Assembly (NCBI GenBank): GCA_944990035.1
Contig: CALYLX010000116.1
Span: 682,001-746,000 of the forward strand
Reading direction: 5' to 3'
Source of the DNA: Clitopilus passeckerianus
Lineage: Eukaryota > Basidiomycota > Agaricomycetes > Agaricales > Entolomataceae
DNA: 64,000 bases
Shown here: piece by piece, positions 35,274 to 47,188 of the stretch
Layout: every line of letters begins with the position of its first letter
How positions within the stretch are numbered: position 1 is the first letter of the stretch
The notes under the pieces: generated by a model
What the model saw: only the letters and a program-made list of their open reading frames with translations
The model's database searches: none
What the model was told of the DNA's origin: nothing
Program-made: the position numbers and the translations under genes

Positions 35274-37790
35274 ATGGCAATAACCTGTGGTCGAATCTTT
35301 CGCTCGTTAAGGGCGATTGCAGTTCCAGCTGCATCTATCATCGGCTTCTCACTACTTCTAACCTGGGTATTCATACTCTATCAACCAACTTATGGCCCAG
35401 GAAACGTCCAGAAAGTAGGATGGCAAGCATGGGAGGTGATAACAATGTCAGATACCCCCAGCGCCCGGCGCACAGTGCGACAGGATCAGCAGATAACCAC
35501 GTCGGGAACCCTGAAGGCGTCGATTGGTGGAATGTTACGAATGTGGAGGATAACGTAGACTCATCTAGTTTCCCCCTGGATGAATGGTCTCCTTTACTGC
35601 CACATACAACCGGCCGTATGTGATCACCCACCTGTGTTGACACCAGTCTAAAACTCACCCAACAGTCTCTGAGATTGCCATTGAGAAGTGTATGATCCCA
35701 CCACAGTATAGTACTGGCCTCTGTGTTCCGTCATCAACCAAAGCAGAAGATGCTCTTCGAGGGAAGTGGGTAAGAATACCTCGCGACCTCAACCTTGAAG
35801 CTGGCTACACCTCTGCTTATCTTGTGAGTACTGGTTCATCCGGTGTTTCGCACTACATCCGCTCACCTATCGCAGTATATGTATTATCGTCGAACAAGAC
35901 GTCAAGACGTCAAGCTCATCACTGAGCTACGCCTTCTGCCTGAAAACGAACAACCTTCACCGCTGGACCATTGGACCAGAACCAAACATTCGTTACGCTC
36001 AGGCGTCATGGGGATATCCCCGCTCTTCCTGTGGTATAAGGCGGAGAAGACTGCTGCCGCGCTGAGCACCGAGGAGCGGTCCAAACTTGTAACAGAGCTA
36101 GACATACTCTACGGGCAGGACACACCATGGTATGGCTTTGAGAAACTGGAACCACCTACCCTGCCTCAAAGAGGCAAAGTCGAACCTACGTGGTTGACAT
36201 ACCGCCAAGGTATCAAACGTCAGTTACCGCCTGCCTTGTGCGCATACTCGAGTCTAATATTTCCACAGTCCCTCCCAAGGCACCACCTCTTCATTTCTCT
36301 CGCGACGGCAAATTCAAGATTCTCCAGGTTGCCGACCTCCATTATTCAGTCTCCCAAGGTCAATGCCGGGATATGTCTCCCCCACTCTGCACGAACTCCG
36401 ACAACATTACGTCCAGCCTTATTTCCCGAGTTATCGACGCAGAGAAACCAGACTTGGTTGTCTTCACAGGTGATCAGCTGAATGGACAGGGAAGCTCGTG
36501 GGACCCTAAGAGTGTTTTGGCCAAATTTGCGAAAGCTGTGACGGATAAGGGGATTCCGTGGGCTGCAGTTTTTGGGAATCATGATGAAGAAGATGGGATG
36601 GCGAAAGAGGAGCAGCTTCAGCTGATGAAGAATTTGCCCTACAGTCTGGTAGAGCGGGGTCCAAAGGATGTGCATGGGGTGGGCAACTACGTGCTCAAGG
36701 TCAAGAGCGCTGACCCGTGAGTGCTTGTGTACTGCTACCCTCCTATTTCTATGCTAATTGTGACGTAGATCCAAGACACACCTGTTAACATTGTATTTCT
36801 TGGATTCCGGCTCGTATTCAAGAGGTTACCTGGACTTCTTGGGCTTCCTTATACCTACGAGTTATGACTGGATTCGAGAGGTGTGTATACTTTAACGTCC
36901 GAGATCTCGGGCTAAACGATTTCTTTCAGAGCCAAACGAACTGGTTCCTCCAAGAATCCTGTATGTTGCTATCTTACAGGACCATGTTTGGATTGACTGA
37001 CAGTATAACATAGCTACTATTAACCCGATTGAACGCCCGTTCAACCCGGATACTGCCAAGGACTTTGGTCATTCCTTTTCGGAGCGTCAACTACAAGTTA
37101 CTCCCAACACAAGAAGACTAGCGAAACCCAATGCACTCATGTTCTTCCACATCCCACTGTCTGTATCCGAAATTTTAACCAAGCCGTATCTAACATTCTT
37201 GTAGGCCCGAAGCGTACAACAAAGCTGATAAAAATCTGAAGAACGGAAAGCCGCTGGACGTTGGAATCTCAGGTCAAGAACCGGCCGGAAATGCAAAGGA
37301 CACAGCGAACTTCTTCGATAAGGGCTTACAGAAGGCAATGGAAAGTGATCACGTTGCTGCTAGCAAGAACTTTGAAGTGAAAGCAATTGCGAATGGGCAC
37401 TGTCATCGTGAGTGTTCTACAGGCTGTCCTTCACGCTCTAGACTCATGACTTCGGATAGTAACTGAGAACTGTCGTCGGATCAAGGGTGTTTGGATGTGC
37501 TTTGGTGGTGGAGGGTATGTGGTTTCCTTCATTTCAAATTTTCTGCTCATCTGACTTCAATGTGCTTGCCACTCAGTTCTTATTCTGGATACGGGAAAAT
37601 AGGGTAAGTCTCATCTACTACTGGTTGCTGGTAGACAGCTAATTGATACAATTCTCCCAGATTTGACCGCCGATTCCGTATTTACGATATATCCGATTAT
37701 GGGGAGACTATCAAGACGTACAAGCGCACCGAACACGATGAGATCATTGACGAGATGGTTCTCGCTGGAAACGGTGCTGCACCGATGTAA
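35274..37790 (+). CDS. DCR2: Calcineurin-like phosphoesterase, Dcr2-like
   Basis: A metallophosphatase related to yeast Dcr2 and plant PAP29. The start MAITCGRIFRSLRAIAVPAAS is followed by one membrane anchor (IIGFSLLLTWVFILY). An N-terminal adhesive domain (VDWWNV, EIAIEKCMIPP, YMYYRRTRRQDVKLITELRLL) comes next. The catalytic domain has ILQVADLHYSVSQG, FTGDQLNGQG, FGNHDEEDG and NGHCH, the metal ligands of the calcineurin fold. It ends FDRRFRIYDISDYGETIKTYKRTEHDEIIDEMVLAG. About nine short introns join well. One frame break sits between the membrane segment and VDWW, probably at the C5 run 35455-35459. Confidence 0.87.
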
Positions 37791-38133
37791 CACTATTGCT
37801 ATCGCATTGCATTTGTATCATTTAAACCATATATACCCCATACTGGCATCTTCGTTTAAGGCTTCACCTGGCTGTGAGTCGTGATCACGGGTGCCTGTGT
37901 ACTTCGGAGATGTAGACCTCTGGGGCCAATTGTTCAACTGTGGGCAGAGAAAAATGTATCATACTTGCAGTAAAATTCGGGGTAGGGCTGGGGCTGCCTA
38001 TTTTTGTCCTCACGCGTCTGATCAATTGTTGTTTCGCACGGCAGACATAACTTCAATTTAGTTAGCCGCCTCTCTTCTCCCTCGCCCTCATCTTCAAGCG
38101 CAAACCTCAAGGCTCCAGCTGCCCGTCAGTGCG
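37791..38133. other. Intergenic between DCR2-like gene and BUD6
   Basis: About 340 bp. It holds one ACGCGT near 38013 upstream of BUD6 and nothing else recognisable. Confidence 0.5.
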
Positions 38134-41100
38134 ATGTCCTCAAAGACTCAGAGTAGTCAAGGCCGAAACCCATCGGGGTCTTCATCTTCATCTTCATCCT
38201 CAGGGCGGAATGTTCGTTATATTTGCGCCATATTCTGATTGCTCTTCACTAACCATTCTCATTTCCCAGAGGGCTGTAGAATCAGCAGTTACACGGCTGC
38301 TGGTCTCTATAAAGCAGCTTCTAGAGTCTTTGACAAACTGGAGTTTATTGAAGATTGACGAGAACCAAGTTAGCGACGTTTATGTGCGCCTTGGGAACGA
38401 CTTTAACCAGGCTGTCGCTGCCTTCGCTTCCTTCAACATTGAAATGTCGTATGTGACTTCAGTCGGTTAGCATGCCAACAAGGAACTTGAATCTGATACT
38501 ATTCTAGTGAGCTCATGACTGTGCCAGATGACTTAAGGAATGTGCTTGAACAATGCCTTGCGGAAGACGCTACACCCGACAATCTGGAGCTCTATCTACC
38601 TACCGTCAGGCAGATCATTACTGGGCTCCTACAAGGACTTAGGGAGAAACAATCAATCTACAGCAGGATTGCTCGGCGAGGATCCGAAGCTTCCGGCCAC
38701 GAACGAACTGATAGTCGGTCTTCTCGAGCTGATCGTGCTTCGAGGAAGGCAGAATCCAGCCATCGACCACAGAGTTCTCGGACGGTGTCGGACACCGATA
38801 GGTCAGAGAGAGAAGGGTCAGAACGAGAGAGTATCAGAAGAAGTGCGCACGCCTCCAGTTCCAGGAGAAAGGATACCACATCAAGTCATTCACGGGCTGC
38901 AACTGCCAGTGATGACGGCGACTTTGTTGGCGGATTTGCTTCGCCACGCACTGATGCACCAAGGCTGGGAGGACTACCATTCGAAGATGACAAACCCGCC
39001 CATCCATTCGATGGTGGACGAAGACATAGACCCCAGCAGTCGGTGGCAGAATCAGCAGTATCGTCCTCCGCTGCTTCTACACCTCAATCAGCCCCTCCAC
39101 CTCAGCTCCCGCCCCCGATGGCCCTATCCCCGCCCCTCCACCTCAACCTACTGTTCCAGCCAGTATGAAACGATATTCCTTGGTTGACAAACCGATGCGT
39201 CCGCAGACTCCTCCAACTTCCCCTCCCCCCTGTTATCGTTGAGCCCGCCAGCCCGCCACCCGAACAAAATAGCAATCAAACATCTCCTGCTGTTGATCAG
39301 GTTAACGAGTTCAACCCTGCTATGCAAAACTCACTAGCCGCTCTCCAGAAGGATAACCTGTTGGAACGCAGAGCTTCAAAACGGTTCTCAAGTTTTAATA
39401 TAACGAAGATGACGGGTGGTTCTGGTGCTACCCGGGAACGATCTCTACGTTCACATCCTCATCGCCGTTCATTGGCAGCTGGTGGTACTCTTACTACTGG
39501 GGATCTTGATGTTCTGGCGGAAGAAGGCGAGGAGGAAGATGAACAGCCGGCCAAAGAACGTGAGCCTGTGAAGAGAGAACGATCGATATCCAGAACGGCT
39601 ACCCCAGATCCTACTGCGCCACCCGTTCCAAAGTTGCCGCCCCAATTCAAGGAACCTCCTGCAGGGTCTAGTTCTGCGCGTATCGCGTCATCCCAGCCTC
39701 CGGGAGATCCAAACAAGGTCACTGTCTTCTTGCAAGTTGGACGGGAGGTTCAAAAAGGCTGTTGTGGAACGGAATATCACTTTCACGTCCCTTCGGATGC
39801 TTTACATCGACAAATTTGCTTATAATCCCGGTCAAGGCAACTTCCCGGCCATCTACATTCGTGATCCGTCCAGTGGTGTGCAGTACGAACTTGAGGACCT
39901 TGATGAACTCTCAGAGAAGTGTTTGCTCATCCTCAATATTGAACGTAAGTTCATTCTTTTCACGATGTCCTAAGATAACGCTAATATTTTATTTTTTTCA
40001 TAACTAGCCCTTGACCAGATCAAGGAACACATTGACACCCAAATTTCTACTCTCTCGAACGACATCAAGGAACTGAGATCAGTAGTTGCCAACACCCGTT
40101 ACTCTCAACCCCCACCTCCAAGCATTGTCACCGATATAACAGAAATCACCCCCGTTAGGCAGCCTACCGAGCGCCAGTACGCCACTGCTGCTCGGCGCCT
40201 CTCAAGATTTATTCCCTCTAGCATGGGTGCACCTCTCGCACCCATGTCGCCCTCCGCGGCGGACTTCTCCCTCGTTCATCCCCAGATGACCGGACAATCC
40301 CTTCAGCCTCAGTTGACTGGTGGTTCTGTGCTCTCAGAGTACTCTTCGCGGGTCGTCACCGATCTAAAAACACAATTCGACGAGGTGCAGAATCTTCGCA
40401 GAGATCTTGGGGTCATGAGACAACTGTATACCGGGTTCATGAAGCAGACGAAGGAGTCGCTTGGGGCGTTGAAGAAGCAGACGCAGTCCGTGAAGCAGCT
40501 TGCTAATACCGAGATTGGTGGCGCGAGGACGTTCATCGTTACTGGGAAGAAGAAACTCGACGAGAGGACGCAGACTGTCTTGACGGATATCGAGAAGCTA
40601 CTGGATACAGTTGAGGGGATGAAGGACGACGTCGTCAAGAGGCAGATGACACCAAAGGAATACGTATTCAAGAACATGAAGAAGGATCTGGACAAAGTCA
40701 ACGTCGAGTTGGAGAGCTTGAAGGAGCATATCAAGACAATCAGACCGATGTGGAAGAAGACATGGGAGGAAGAACTGCAGAACATCGTCGAGGAGCAGCA
40801 ATTCCTGACGCATCAGGAGGAATTCTTGAACGATCTGATCGAGGACCACAAATCCGCGGTGGAGATGTATGGGCACATGGAGAAAGTTATTTCTCTACGG
40901 GGACCTAAACTCAACGGCGTTGGAAAGAACCGACCAATGACCCGCCAAAGGAGTTTCCCAGGGGGAAACCCAGAGGAGGCACCAGGAAGCATAAACAACG
41001 TGATGATGGAAATCCGGACCGCAGCGATTGACTCGGAGAAGAGGATGGAAGCGATCGAGGCGAGCCAGAAGAACAGGCAGAAGGAGCTTGCGTCAAATAA

Positions 41101-41287
41101 GGACGAGCTACAGGCTGAGTTGCAGGACTTTGTTGGACAGAAGAAGTTGAAGCTCACTGGCGGGGCGGAGGAGGCGGATAGGGTGAGGCAGAAGAGGAGT
41201 GAAGCGACGCTGAGGGCGATGTTCAACCCTGGTGCATCGACACCAGTTTCAGAGATGCCCCGAACCCCACCTCCTACAGGAACCTGA
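38134..41287 (+). CDS. BUD6: Bud6/Aip3 actin- and formin-regulating protein
   Basis: A polarisome component that binds actin and stimulates formins at growth tips. The start is MSSKTQSSQGRNPSG with a serine tract. The N-terminal region (RAVESAVTRLLVSIKQLLESLTNWS) precedes a long disordered, charged middle. The AIP3 core follows (VTVFLQVGREVQKAVVERNITFTSLRMLYIDKFAY ... YELEDLDELSEKCLLILNIE). Long coiled coils come after that (VVTDLKTQFDEVQNLRRDLGVMRQLYTGF, DDVVKRQMTPKEYVFKNMKKDLDKVN). The end is MPRTPPPTGT. An extra A at 39752-39756 breaks the conserved REVQKAVVE. A compensating shift pair spans about 39090-39230 in C-rich DNA, around MKRYSLVDKP. Confidence 0.9.
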
Positions 41288-41975
41288 GCCTGCGATGGCT
41301 CCATGGACTGCTGGCCCGAAATTGTTGGATACTTTGAATCACCACTTGCTTACTCCAGATGTCAGATACCACACACACCACTTTCACTCAATTTCTCGGA
41401 TCATCATAGTTACATTCTTTGCGAACATTTTGTTTGAAATCATGGGACTTTTAATTCATATATCCTCCGCCAGGTACATAGCAACCAGGCCATGTTAATC
41501 TCTTAAGTATCCACAGCCTAATAATGACGGGCATAGACGATGTCATTCCTGGGTCATACTTTATCTATTGTTTTCATTTTGAACTTTCGGTTGAATTGGG
41601 CTTGGAGGATCTCGGAGGATTCGGAGGCGACATTGTATGGGCGAGGAGTTATGGGGAGCAAATGTGATGCCTGCTCGGTATCGCACCAGACTACCTTCGC
41701 AAAAAGGTTTAGTACTGTGGCACGACAGTCGATAACACGCGTCGGCATTCTGGAAACCAATAAAATTCCCTGTACAAGTGCCGAAATCCAGGATCGTTAG
41801 AGCGTCATCTAACATGGCGTCATTCATAGATGAGATTGTGGCGTAGGATTTTCCCTATCGGATTCAAAGATACTGCAAACGCTTGGTAAACCCCTTCCAG
41901 ACTGTCTACTGAGACTCGAGTATAGCTCTAGGACTGTCGAGCCACAGAGCCAGAGGCTGTTCCTTGGACTCGAAC

Positions 41976-41991
41976 GATCATGATCATGATC
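41976..41991. repeat. Short GATCAT tandem palindrome
   Basis: gatcatgatcatgatc is both a GATCAT tandem repeat and a perfect 16-bp palindrome in non-coding DNA. No function is assigned. Confidence 0.6.
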
Positions 41992-42363
41992 AGGGCCTCG
42001 CACGTGTGGGGTAACAAACGGGTTTGCCCTGTCTGTGTTTAAGACATGCCGACCGCGTTCAAGACGGATCCCCTGTCAAATGTCAAGCTGCCAAAGCGTG
42101 CCGCTGAAGATTGACGCTTCATCTTATCGCGCATTCTTAGTTAAAGGCGATGACCTCGTGTTTACGCCTTTGAATGCATTTGGAATCTTGGGATCATATC
42201 CGTATCACATCTTATGTGTGTAAACCGCACGAGGTCCCTCAACAGGAACGGCGGGTTCCGTGGTCGCGTCTTTCATTACGAACGCACCCATGTCATTGGA
42301 GTCAATGCGCCGATTAGCAGTCTTTCGACTCCGAATAACCGACTTTGCGTATACCCCTTTTCA

Positions 42364-42372
42364 ATATAAATA
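42364..42372 (+). promoter_or_regulatory. TATA box of the putative small gene
   Basis: atataaata lies about 30 bp before the ATG at 42403. It is one of the best TATA matches in the window. Confidence 0.45.
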
Positions 42373-42402
42373 TCTCAGTTTTTGAGCCTAAGACTGTTCG
42401 AC

Positions 42403-42870
42403 ATGCCCAAACCCCTCAAGGCATTAAAACACCGCATAATCCGTCAACCCTTCCCCGTTACCTTTCAGGATGATGTCTGCTCAGGTTCGTACCATATCTT
42501 TATTGCCCTCCTTGATGTTGGCCTACGGACTAACCTCGGGTGTTATCAGTCTCAATACTATGCTCATGCATCCCAGCCTCACCAGACATCTACTCACAGG
42601 TCGAATTACATGACCTACAACCACTCTTTGGCGCGACATAACGCTCAGCGTGTGTCGGAAAGTGAGTTACACCAGTGTCGTCATTCGTGTATCGATACTG
42701 ACGCGCTCGATCTTCCAGAAAACACGGCGGAGCAGCAAGCCCAATGGCAAACAGCATATGAGATATCGCAGGATCGGAACACCATGTACGTTCAGGTCAC
42801 AGGATCCTTTCCAACCCCTCTAAACCCATTTCAAAGTGCTCGTATAGCAAAAGCGTTCGAAGTCTACTAA
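42403..42870 (+). CDS. Putative small protein of unknown function
   Basis: A frame starting MPKPLKALKHRIIRQPFPVTFQDDVCSG follows a good TATA box and a short leader. It stays open to AKAFEVY-stop at 42870. Possible introns (gttcgt ... ttatcag near 42485-42550, and one near 42660-42720) would shorten it. The inner part is Gln/His/Ser-rich without a known domain. Promoter layout and exon-like composition support a gene, but homology is not evident. Confidence 0.35.
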   Translation: MPKPLKALKHRIIRQPFPVTFQDDVCSGSYHIFIALLDVGLRTNLGCYQSQYYAHASQPHQTSTHRSNYMTYNHSLARHNAQRVSESELHQCRHSCIDTDALDLPENTAEQQAQWQTAYEISQDRNTMYVQVTGSFPTPLNPFQSARIAKAFEVY

Positions 42871-43246
42871 ATTCACGGTCCCTCTTCTAGATCTCCGACT
42901 CCTTGCTCACATTCACTCTAACTCATGCTTGTACTATTCGTGTAAAACCTAACCTGTACTTGTACCATCACAAAATTCCAATTGTAACAGTAGCAGTTAT
43001 TTAGAGAATACATTATCAGCAATTATTCCTTCCCGTTAAATAATCTGTCAGATAGCCTTCGTCCGTTAGTACAATACTCATTGCTACATATAATCCACAA
43101 GCAATAGCTATTCGGATGCGCAGTTTTAGCCAAGAACATTCTGGCCTTCATTCCAACCCCCACGCGCTTTCCAGCCAACCAACCATTTCACACCTTTTCC
43201 TCCAAGATGGGGCCATCCAATATATCACTTCAGATTTTAATCAATT
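42871..43246. other. Intergenic, nothing recognised
   Basis: About 375 bp of AT-rich DNA between convergent genes. It is presumably two 3' UTRs. Confidence 0.5.
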
Positions 43247-44870
43247 TCATACCACCACAACTTCCGCCTGCGGTCGTCCATGGAACGGATGCCGCCAGCC
43301 ACATCTCCATTTATCGCTGTTGAGCGCCTTGTGTGGATTTGTTGTCGCCATTCCTCCGATATGGTCCATGACAAGCCTCGAGGTAATGACCAATCCTCCG
43401 CCCTCAGCTAGATGAGGGCATAGGGGGTCAGTCCCGAGAAGGCAATCTTGCATGATAACGTCTGCGGGCCGACGCGGCGCGTTCGGAGGAAGTTTAGATG
43501 CGGTTTCCGCGTATGTGTTCAACAGCAGAGAGAGAATAGGGAGAACGGTGCGGTGAATGATGAGTCCACTGTAATCAAGAGGGTTGAACACGTTGCAAAC
43601 AAGTCTAATTGAACACAAGGGTTTTAATCTCACCTTCCGCCGGTTCCGACAAATCCTCCTTGCTTCATCAAGTGTGGGGAACCTTGCATGCGGCTCGTTT
43701 CTAGTATTTGCATCACCTGCCTCACCGCATCCCATCCTTTCTCCCCGCCACAAATCGGGAAGTCATCCTCGAGGAGCATCACCCATTCTGCCTTGGCTGG
43801 CTTCTCTGTCATCCAGCGGAACGCTTCTGCCAGGTGGAGGTATTGTCCAGATACAGATCCAGGGTGGGCGTCAATGTCTTCATAGAATGCGATGTTGGTG
43901 TTCTTGAACGCTTCTTGGGTAGCCTTGAATGCTGCATGTTCGGTCGAATGGGTGAATACTGACATAACAGTGGTCAGAGATAGATAGGGAGATAGGAAGT
44001 GATTGTCGTGTTCAGGATTGTGGTTGCGACGCCAACGTCTGGACGAGGCGCGGTGAGTACTAGGATCTCCAATAATGGGTTCGGCGGAGATGGTGAACGT
44101 GGCATATGTGTGGGGGTATATGGCTTGAACCTGTCGTATAACAAGTAGGGTATCCAAACAATTGCTGCCGCAAGGAATGCGTATGTGACAAGTGTGCGTG
44201 GCCGGGCCGACAACACGGTCGATTTGGGGGTCCCGTCTGGGAGCATAGGATGTGGGGTAGGTGTTTTGGAAAAAGCACGATATATAGCGAAACCAAGGGG
44301 TATTGCTGATGCACCTAGGATAGCCAACCCGTAGGTCCATGGTGCGTTGTCCAGCCAGCACAGAGCTGCTGAGAGTACTAGCAATGTTGCCAAATCTCTC
44401 TTTCTACTGGTTTTGGCGCTTAAGGTAGTCCGGATGAATTCAACTCCTCCTGAGAGGTATATGAACGCAATGATAGCTGGCCCATATCCTCCATAAGATT
44501 CGTAGAGTGCCCAATGGCTGTAGAATTTGGGTGCAGCCCAACCAGTGCTACGCGTCAACAAGTGTCCAACGCTCGTCCGCAGCACAGCAACGTATATCCA
44601 CAATCCATAAACCTGCAACAACGGAGGGTGAAGCACCAAAAGGATTGCGACTTGCAGCAAACGCGATAAATGGGTCCGTAGAGAAGTCGGTGCGGACCAA
44701 AGACCGAAGAGGAAAGGTATGAGGTTGTTCTCGTATATGACTTGGCGCGGTGTGAAAGAGGATAGTGAGAGAGGCGGATAGATGAAGTAAAGGACGGATG
44801 GAAGCAGCGGGCCACCTGCTGCTGCGAGGATCCTTAGCCGTAGGCTAGCTATAGGATGGTCGGTCGACAT
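43247..44870 (-). CDS. Multi-pass membrane protein with glycosyltransferase-like domain
   Basis: Starts MSTDHPIASLRLRILAAAGG at 44870. About six hydrophobic segments follow (GPLLPSVLYFIYPPL, LLQVAILLVLHPPLLQVYGLW, LATLLVLSAALCWL, YGLAILGASAIPLGFAIY, TYAFLAAAIVWIPYLLY). A lumenal domain follows with a GT-A-like acidic motif (WVMLLEDDFPICGGEKGWDAV). It ends FVGTGGSGLIIHRTVLPIL ... DCLLGTDPLCP ... KWRCGWRHPFHGRP. One intron near 43580-43640 joins GTGG to SGLIIHR. A missing base at 43987-43989 breaks the frame before SVFTHSTEH. The lumenal part recalls PGAP4/MGAT4-like Golgi transferases, but the exact family is uncertain. Confidence 0.72.
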
Positions 44871-45132
44871 GACATGGGTTTGGACAAGAAGCGTTGGTTT
44901 ACCGTGATGGCTATCATAACTCAAAACCAGGCGACAGTAACCTGATTCTTTTGGGAGTATTTTGCTAATCAAATTCTTTGACTTTGTTGCATTGTGTAAA
45001 AATACATGCGTGTGAATTGTGTGCTCTATTAGTTTTGTGCAGACACCCCGTATGCTAATATTGCAAGAAAGATCGACTAAGTTTGACAGTGTAAGTGTGA
45101 AAAAAAAAGTAAAGATTTCAGAACAAGATGCT
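44871..45132. other. Short intergenic
   Basis: About 260 bp holding the CBM19-protein 3' UTR and the promoter of the membrane glycosyltransferase-like gene. No motif stands out. Confidence 0.5.
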
Positions 45133-46400
45133 TCAAGCGCCCGTGACACCGCCGGTAGCACCACTTGCAGCGATGCGCGCAGCTGCATCAGCATTCGTGG
45201 TACATGCGATGGAGGTTCCAGGAGAGTTGACCAAGGGGAGAGCAGCACAGGTGAGTCCACCACTGCATTGAGTCACGACGAATTTGCCACCAACACATTG
45301 AGCGAATCCACCGTTGACACAAGCGTTCTCGCCAGCTAGACGATGTAAGATGTGAGCAAATGCTGAAGCTAGGGAGGGAAGTATACTGACCTTTGCAGGA
45401 AGAGTTCGCGTTGAGGTTAGCGAACTTGGCGTTCAAAGCTTGCGCATCTTTGCCATTTTGAAGCTTGAAATTGCCACCGGAAGGTGCCACCGCGGCGTTG
45501 TTCGTGCCAGTCGAAGGTGTTGATGGCTTGTTGGTGTTGGCATTGCTTCCAGTGAAAGAACCGCCCGTTGCACCCGAACCATTTAGACCACCAGTTGCTC
45601 CACTGGCAGCGATACGAGCTTCAGCATCGGCTTTAGTGGTGCAGGCAATGGAAGTTCCGGCAGAATTGACCAAGGGAAGTGCGGCACAGGTAAGACCGCC
45701 GCTGCACTGGGTAACAACAAACTTGCCACCGACGCATTGAGCGAATCCGCCGTTGACGCAAGCATTATCACCGACTGCACATCTCCCAAGTTAGCAGGAT
45801 AAAAAGAAGAGAAACTGCGCGTAACGTACCATTGCAAGAAGAGTCAGCAGTGAGCGAAGCAAACTTGGCGTTCAAAGCTTGGGCATCCTTTCCGTTCTGA
45901 AGCTTGAAGTTGCCTCCAGAAGGAGCAGTAGCGGCGTTGTTGGTCCCGGTTGAAGGTGCAGGGGTGGCAGGCGGGGTAGAAGTATTGTCTCCTGGGTATC
46001 TCCATTGGCAGCACCAGTACCAGTGAGACCACCCGTGGCTCCTGAAGCAGCGATACGGGCCTCTGCGTCAGCTTCGGTCGTGCATGTGATAGATGTACCA
46101 GGCTTGTTCACAAGGGGAAGAGCGAAGCAACCCAAGCCACCTGAACACTTGGTGCCAACGAATTTGCCGTCAACGCATTGAGCGAAGTCAGTACCACCGA
46201 GGCAGACTTGGTCACCAGCTAGAAACGATGGAATCAGCAAGGTGGACGAAAGCCCACAGAGGGAAGGCTTACCTTGACAAGCGGAGTCAGCAGTCAGAGT
46301 AGAGAACTTCGCGTTGAGAGCTTGCGCATCCTTCCCATTCTGAACCTTGAAGTCGCCTGAACCTGATCCGGTGGACGTTGAGTCCGTCGATTTGCTACCA
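45133..46400 (-). repeat. Three direct repeats encoding CBM19-like modules
   Basis: The block beginning gttcaaagct (or gttgagagct) recurs at 45431, 45870 and 46313. That is a period of about 440 bp, and each unit carries an intron at the same place. The first two copies on the plus strand (modules 3 and 2 of the protein) are closest in sequence. The pattern implies duplication of a whole exon-intron unit. Confidence 0.8.
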
Positions 46401-47188
46401 GCCGCAGTGGAAGTCGGAGCAGGGGTATTATCGTTACCGACAGCACCTCCGTTTGAAGAGTTGTTGTTGCCGGTTCCGGTGTTGTTTGATCCACTGGTGT
46501 CAGTGTTCCCACCTGTGCCGGGGCTCTTCACGGCGTCAACGAGCTGGGTGCCATCGGCGACAGGGCTGTCGGGGTGAGCTGGGCAAGAGCCTGCTGGGTC
46601 GGGCAAAGCGTTTAACCCGAAGGGGATGGTTCCAGGTTGGCCGGCCGCGATTCCACCAACAAAGGTCTTCTTATCTGTGCCAGCGAATTGACATTGGAAA
46701 AGCCCGTTGAGTTCTGAGTTCTTGGGGGCTTGTTGACAATAAGGTACACTCTGGGAAGTAGGCTACCACGAAGCACTGTCAATAGAGGCAGAAGTTGGAT
46801 GATTGCCTAGGACTCACAGAGTTTCGGGGCTGCTGGGCAAAGATCTGAGCCAACCGAATCATCTCAGGATCACTCTTGAGTTGCTTGGCCAGGTCAATCA
46901 TCTTGTCGGCAGCATCTTGTTGCTCACAAGGGCCGGGAGCTGCCAAAAGAGTGCTGAAAGCTGCCACGGAGACAGGATTGCACTGTTGAGCACCACCAGC
47001 TGCAATCTAGAAATATCAATCAATCAATGGGCGTCAAAGGAACAGATTAGATGTACACGTACGCATGCTTTCTCCCATTGGGTTGTTGAAGCCGAAATTA
47101 CTTGAGCAATTCGTTTCTGCAGAACAGGTGCCGCTTGGACGCCTGAAGAAAAGGCCAAGCAGAGAACGAGGAAAGAGGAGGCAATCAT
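45133..47188 (-). CDS. Secreted protein with three tandem CBM19-like modules
   Basis: A signal peptide (MIASSFLVLCLAFSSGVQA) is followed by a helical N-terminal domain with paired cysteines. Three repeats then follow. Each has DFK/NFK(L/V)QNGKDAQALNAKF, a Cys, then FAQCV(D/G)GKFV ... C..GL.C.ALPLVN..GTSI.CTT.ADA and RIAASGATGG. They are separated by Thr/Asn/Ser linkers. The six-cysteine pattern resembles CBM19 chitin-binding modules, so it probably binds chitin or the cell wall. Each module is cut by one intron at the same place, right after its first Cys. Repeat spacing is about 440 bp. A missing base at 45994-45996 breaks the linker after module 1. No catalytic domain is present. Confidence 0.82.

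Larger units (their letters stand above)
41288..42402. other. Long intergenic region
   Basis: About 1.1 kb without a confident gene. A minus-strand open frame near 41561-41827 (containing ILDFGTCTGNFIGFQNAD) hints at a gene relic, but I cannot identify it. A 16-bp GATCAT palindrome lies at 41976-41991 and a TATA box at 42364-42372. Confidence 0.4.

Noticed and set aside
41561..41827. Possible methyltransferase fragment (ILDFGTCTGNF)
   Set aside because: The motif alone is too short, and nothing around it continues a methyltransferase fold.
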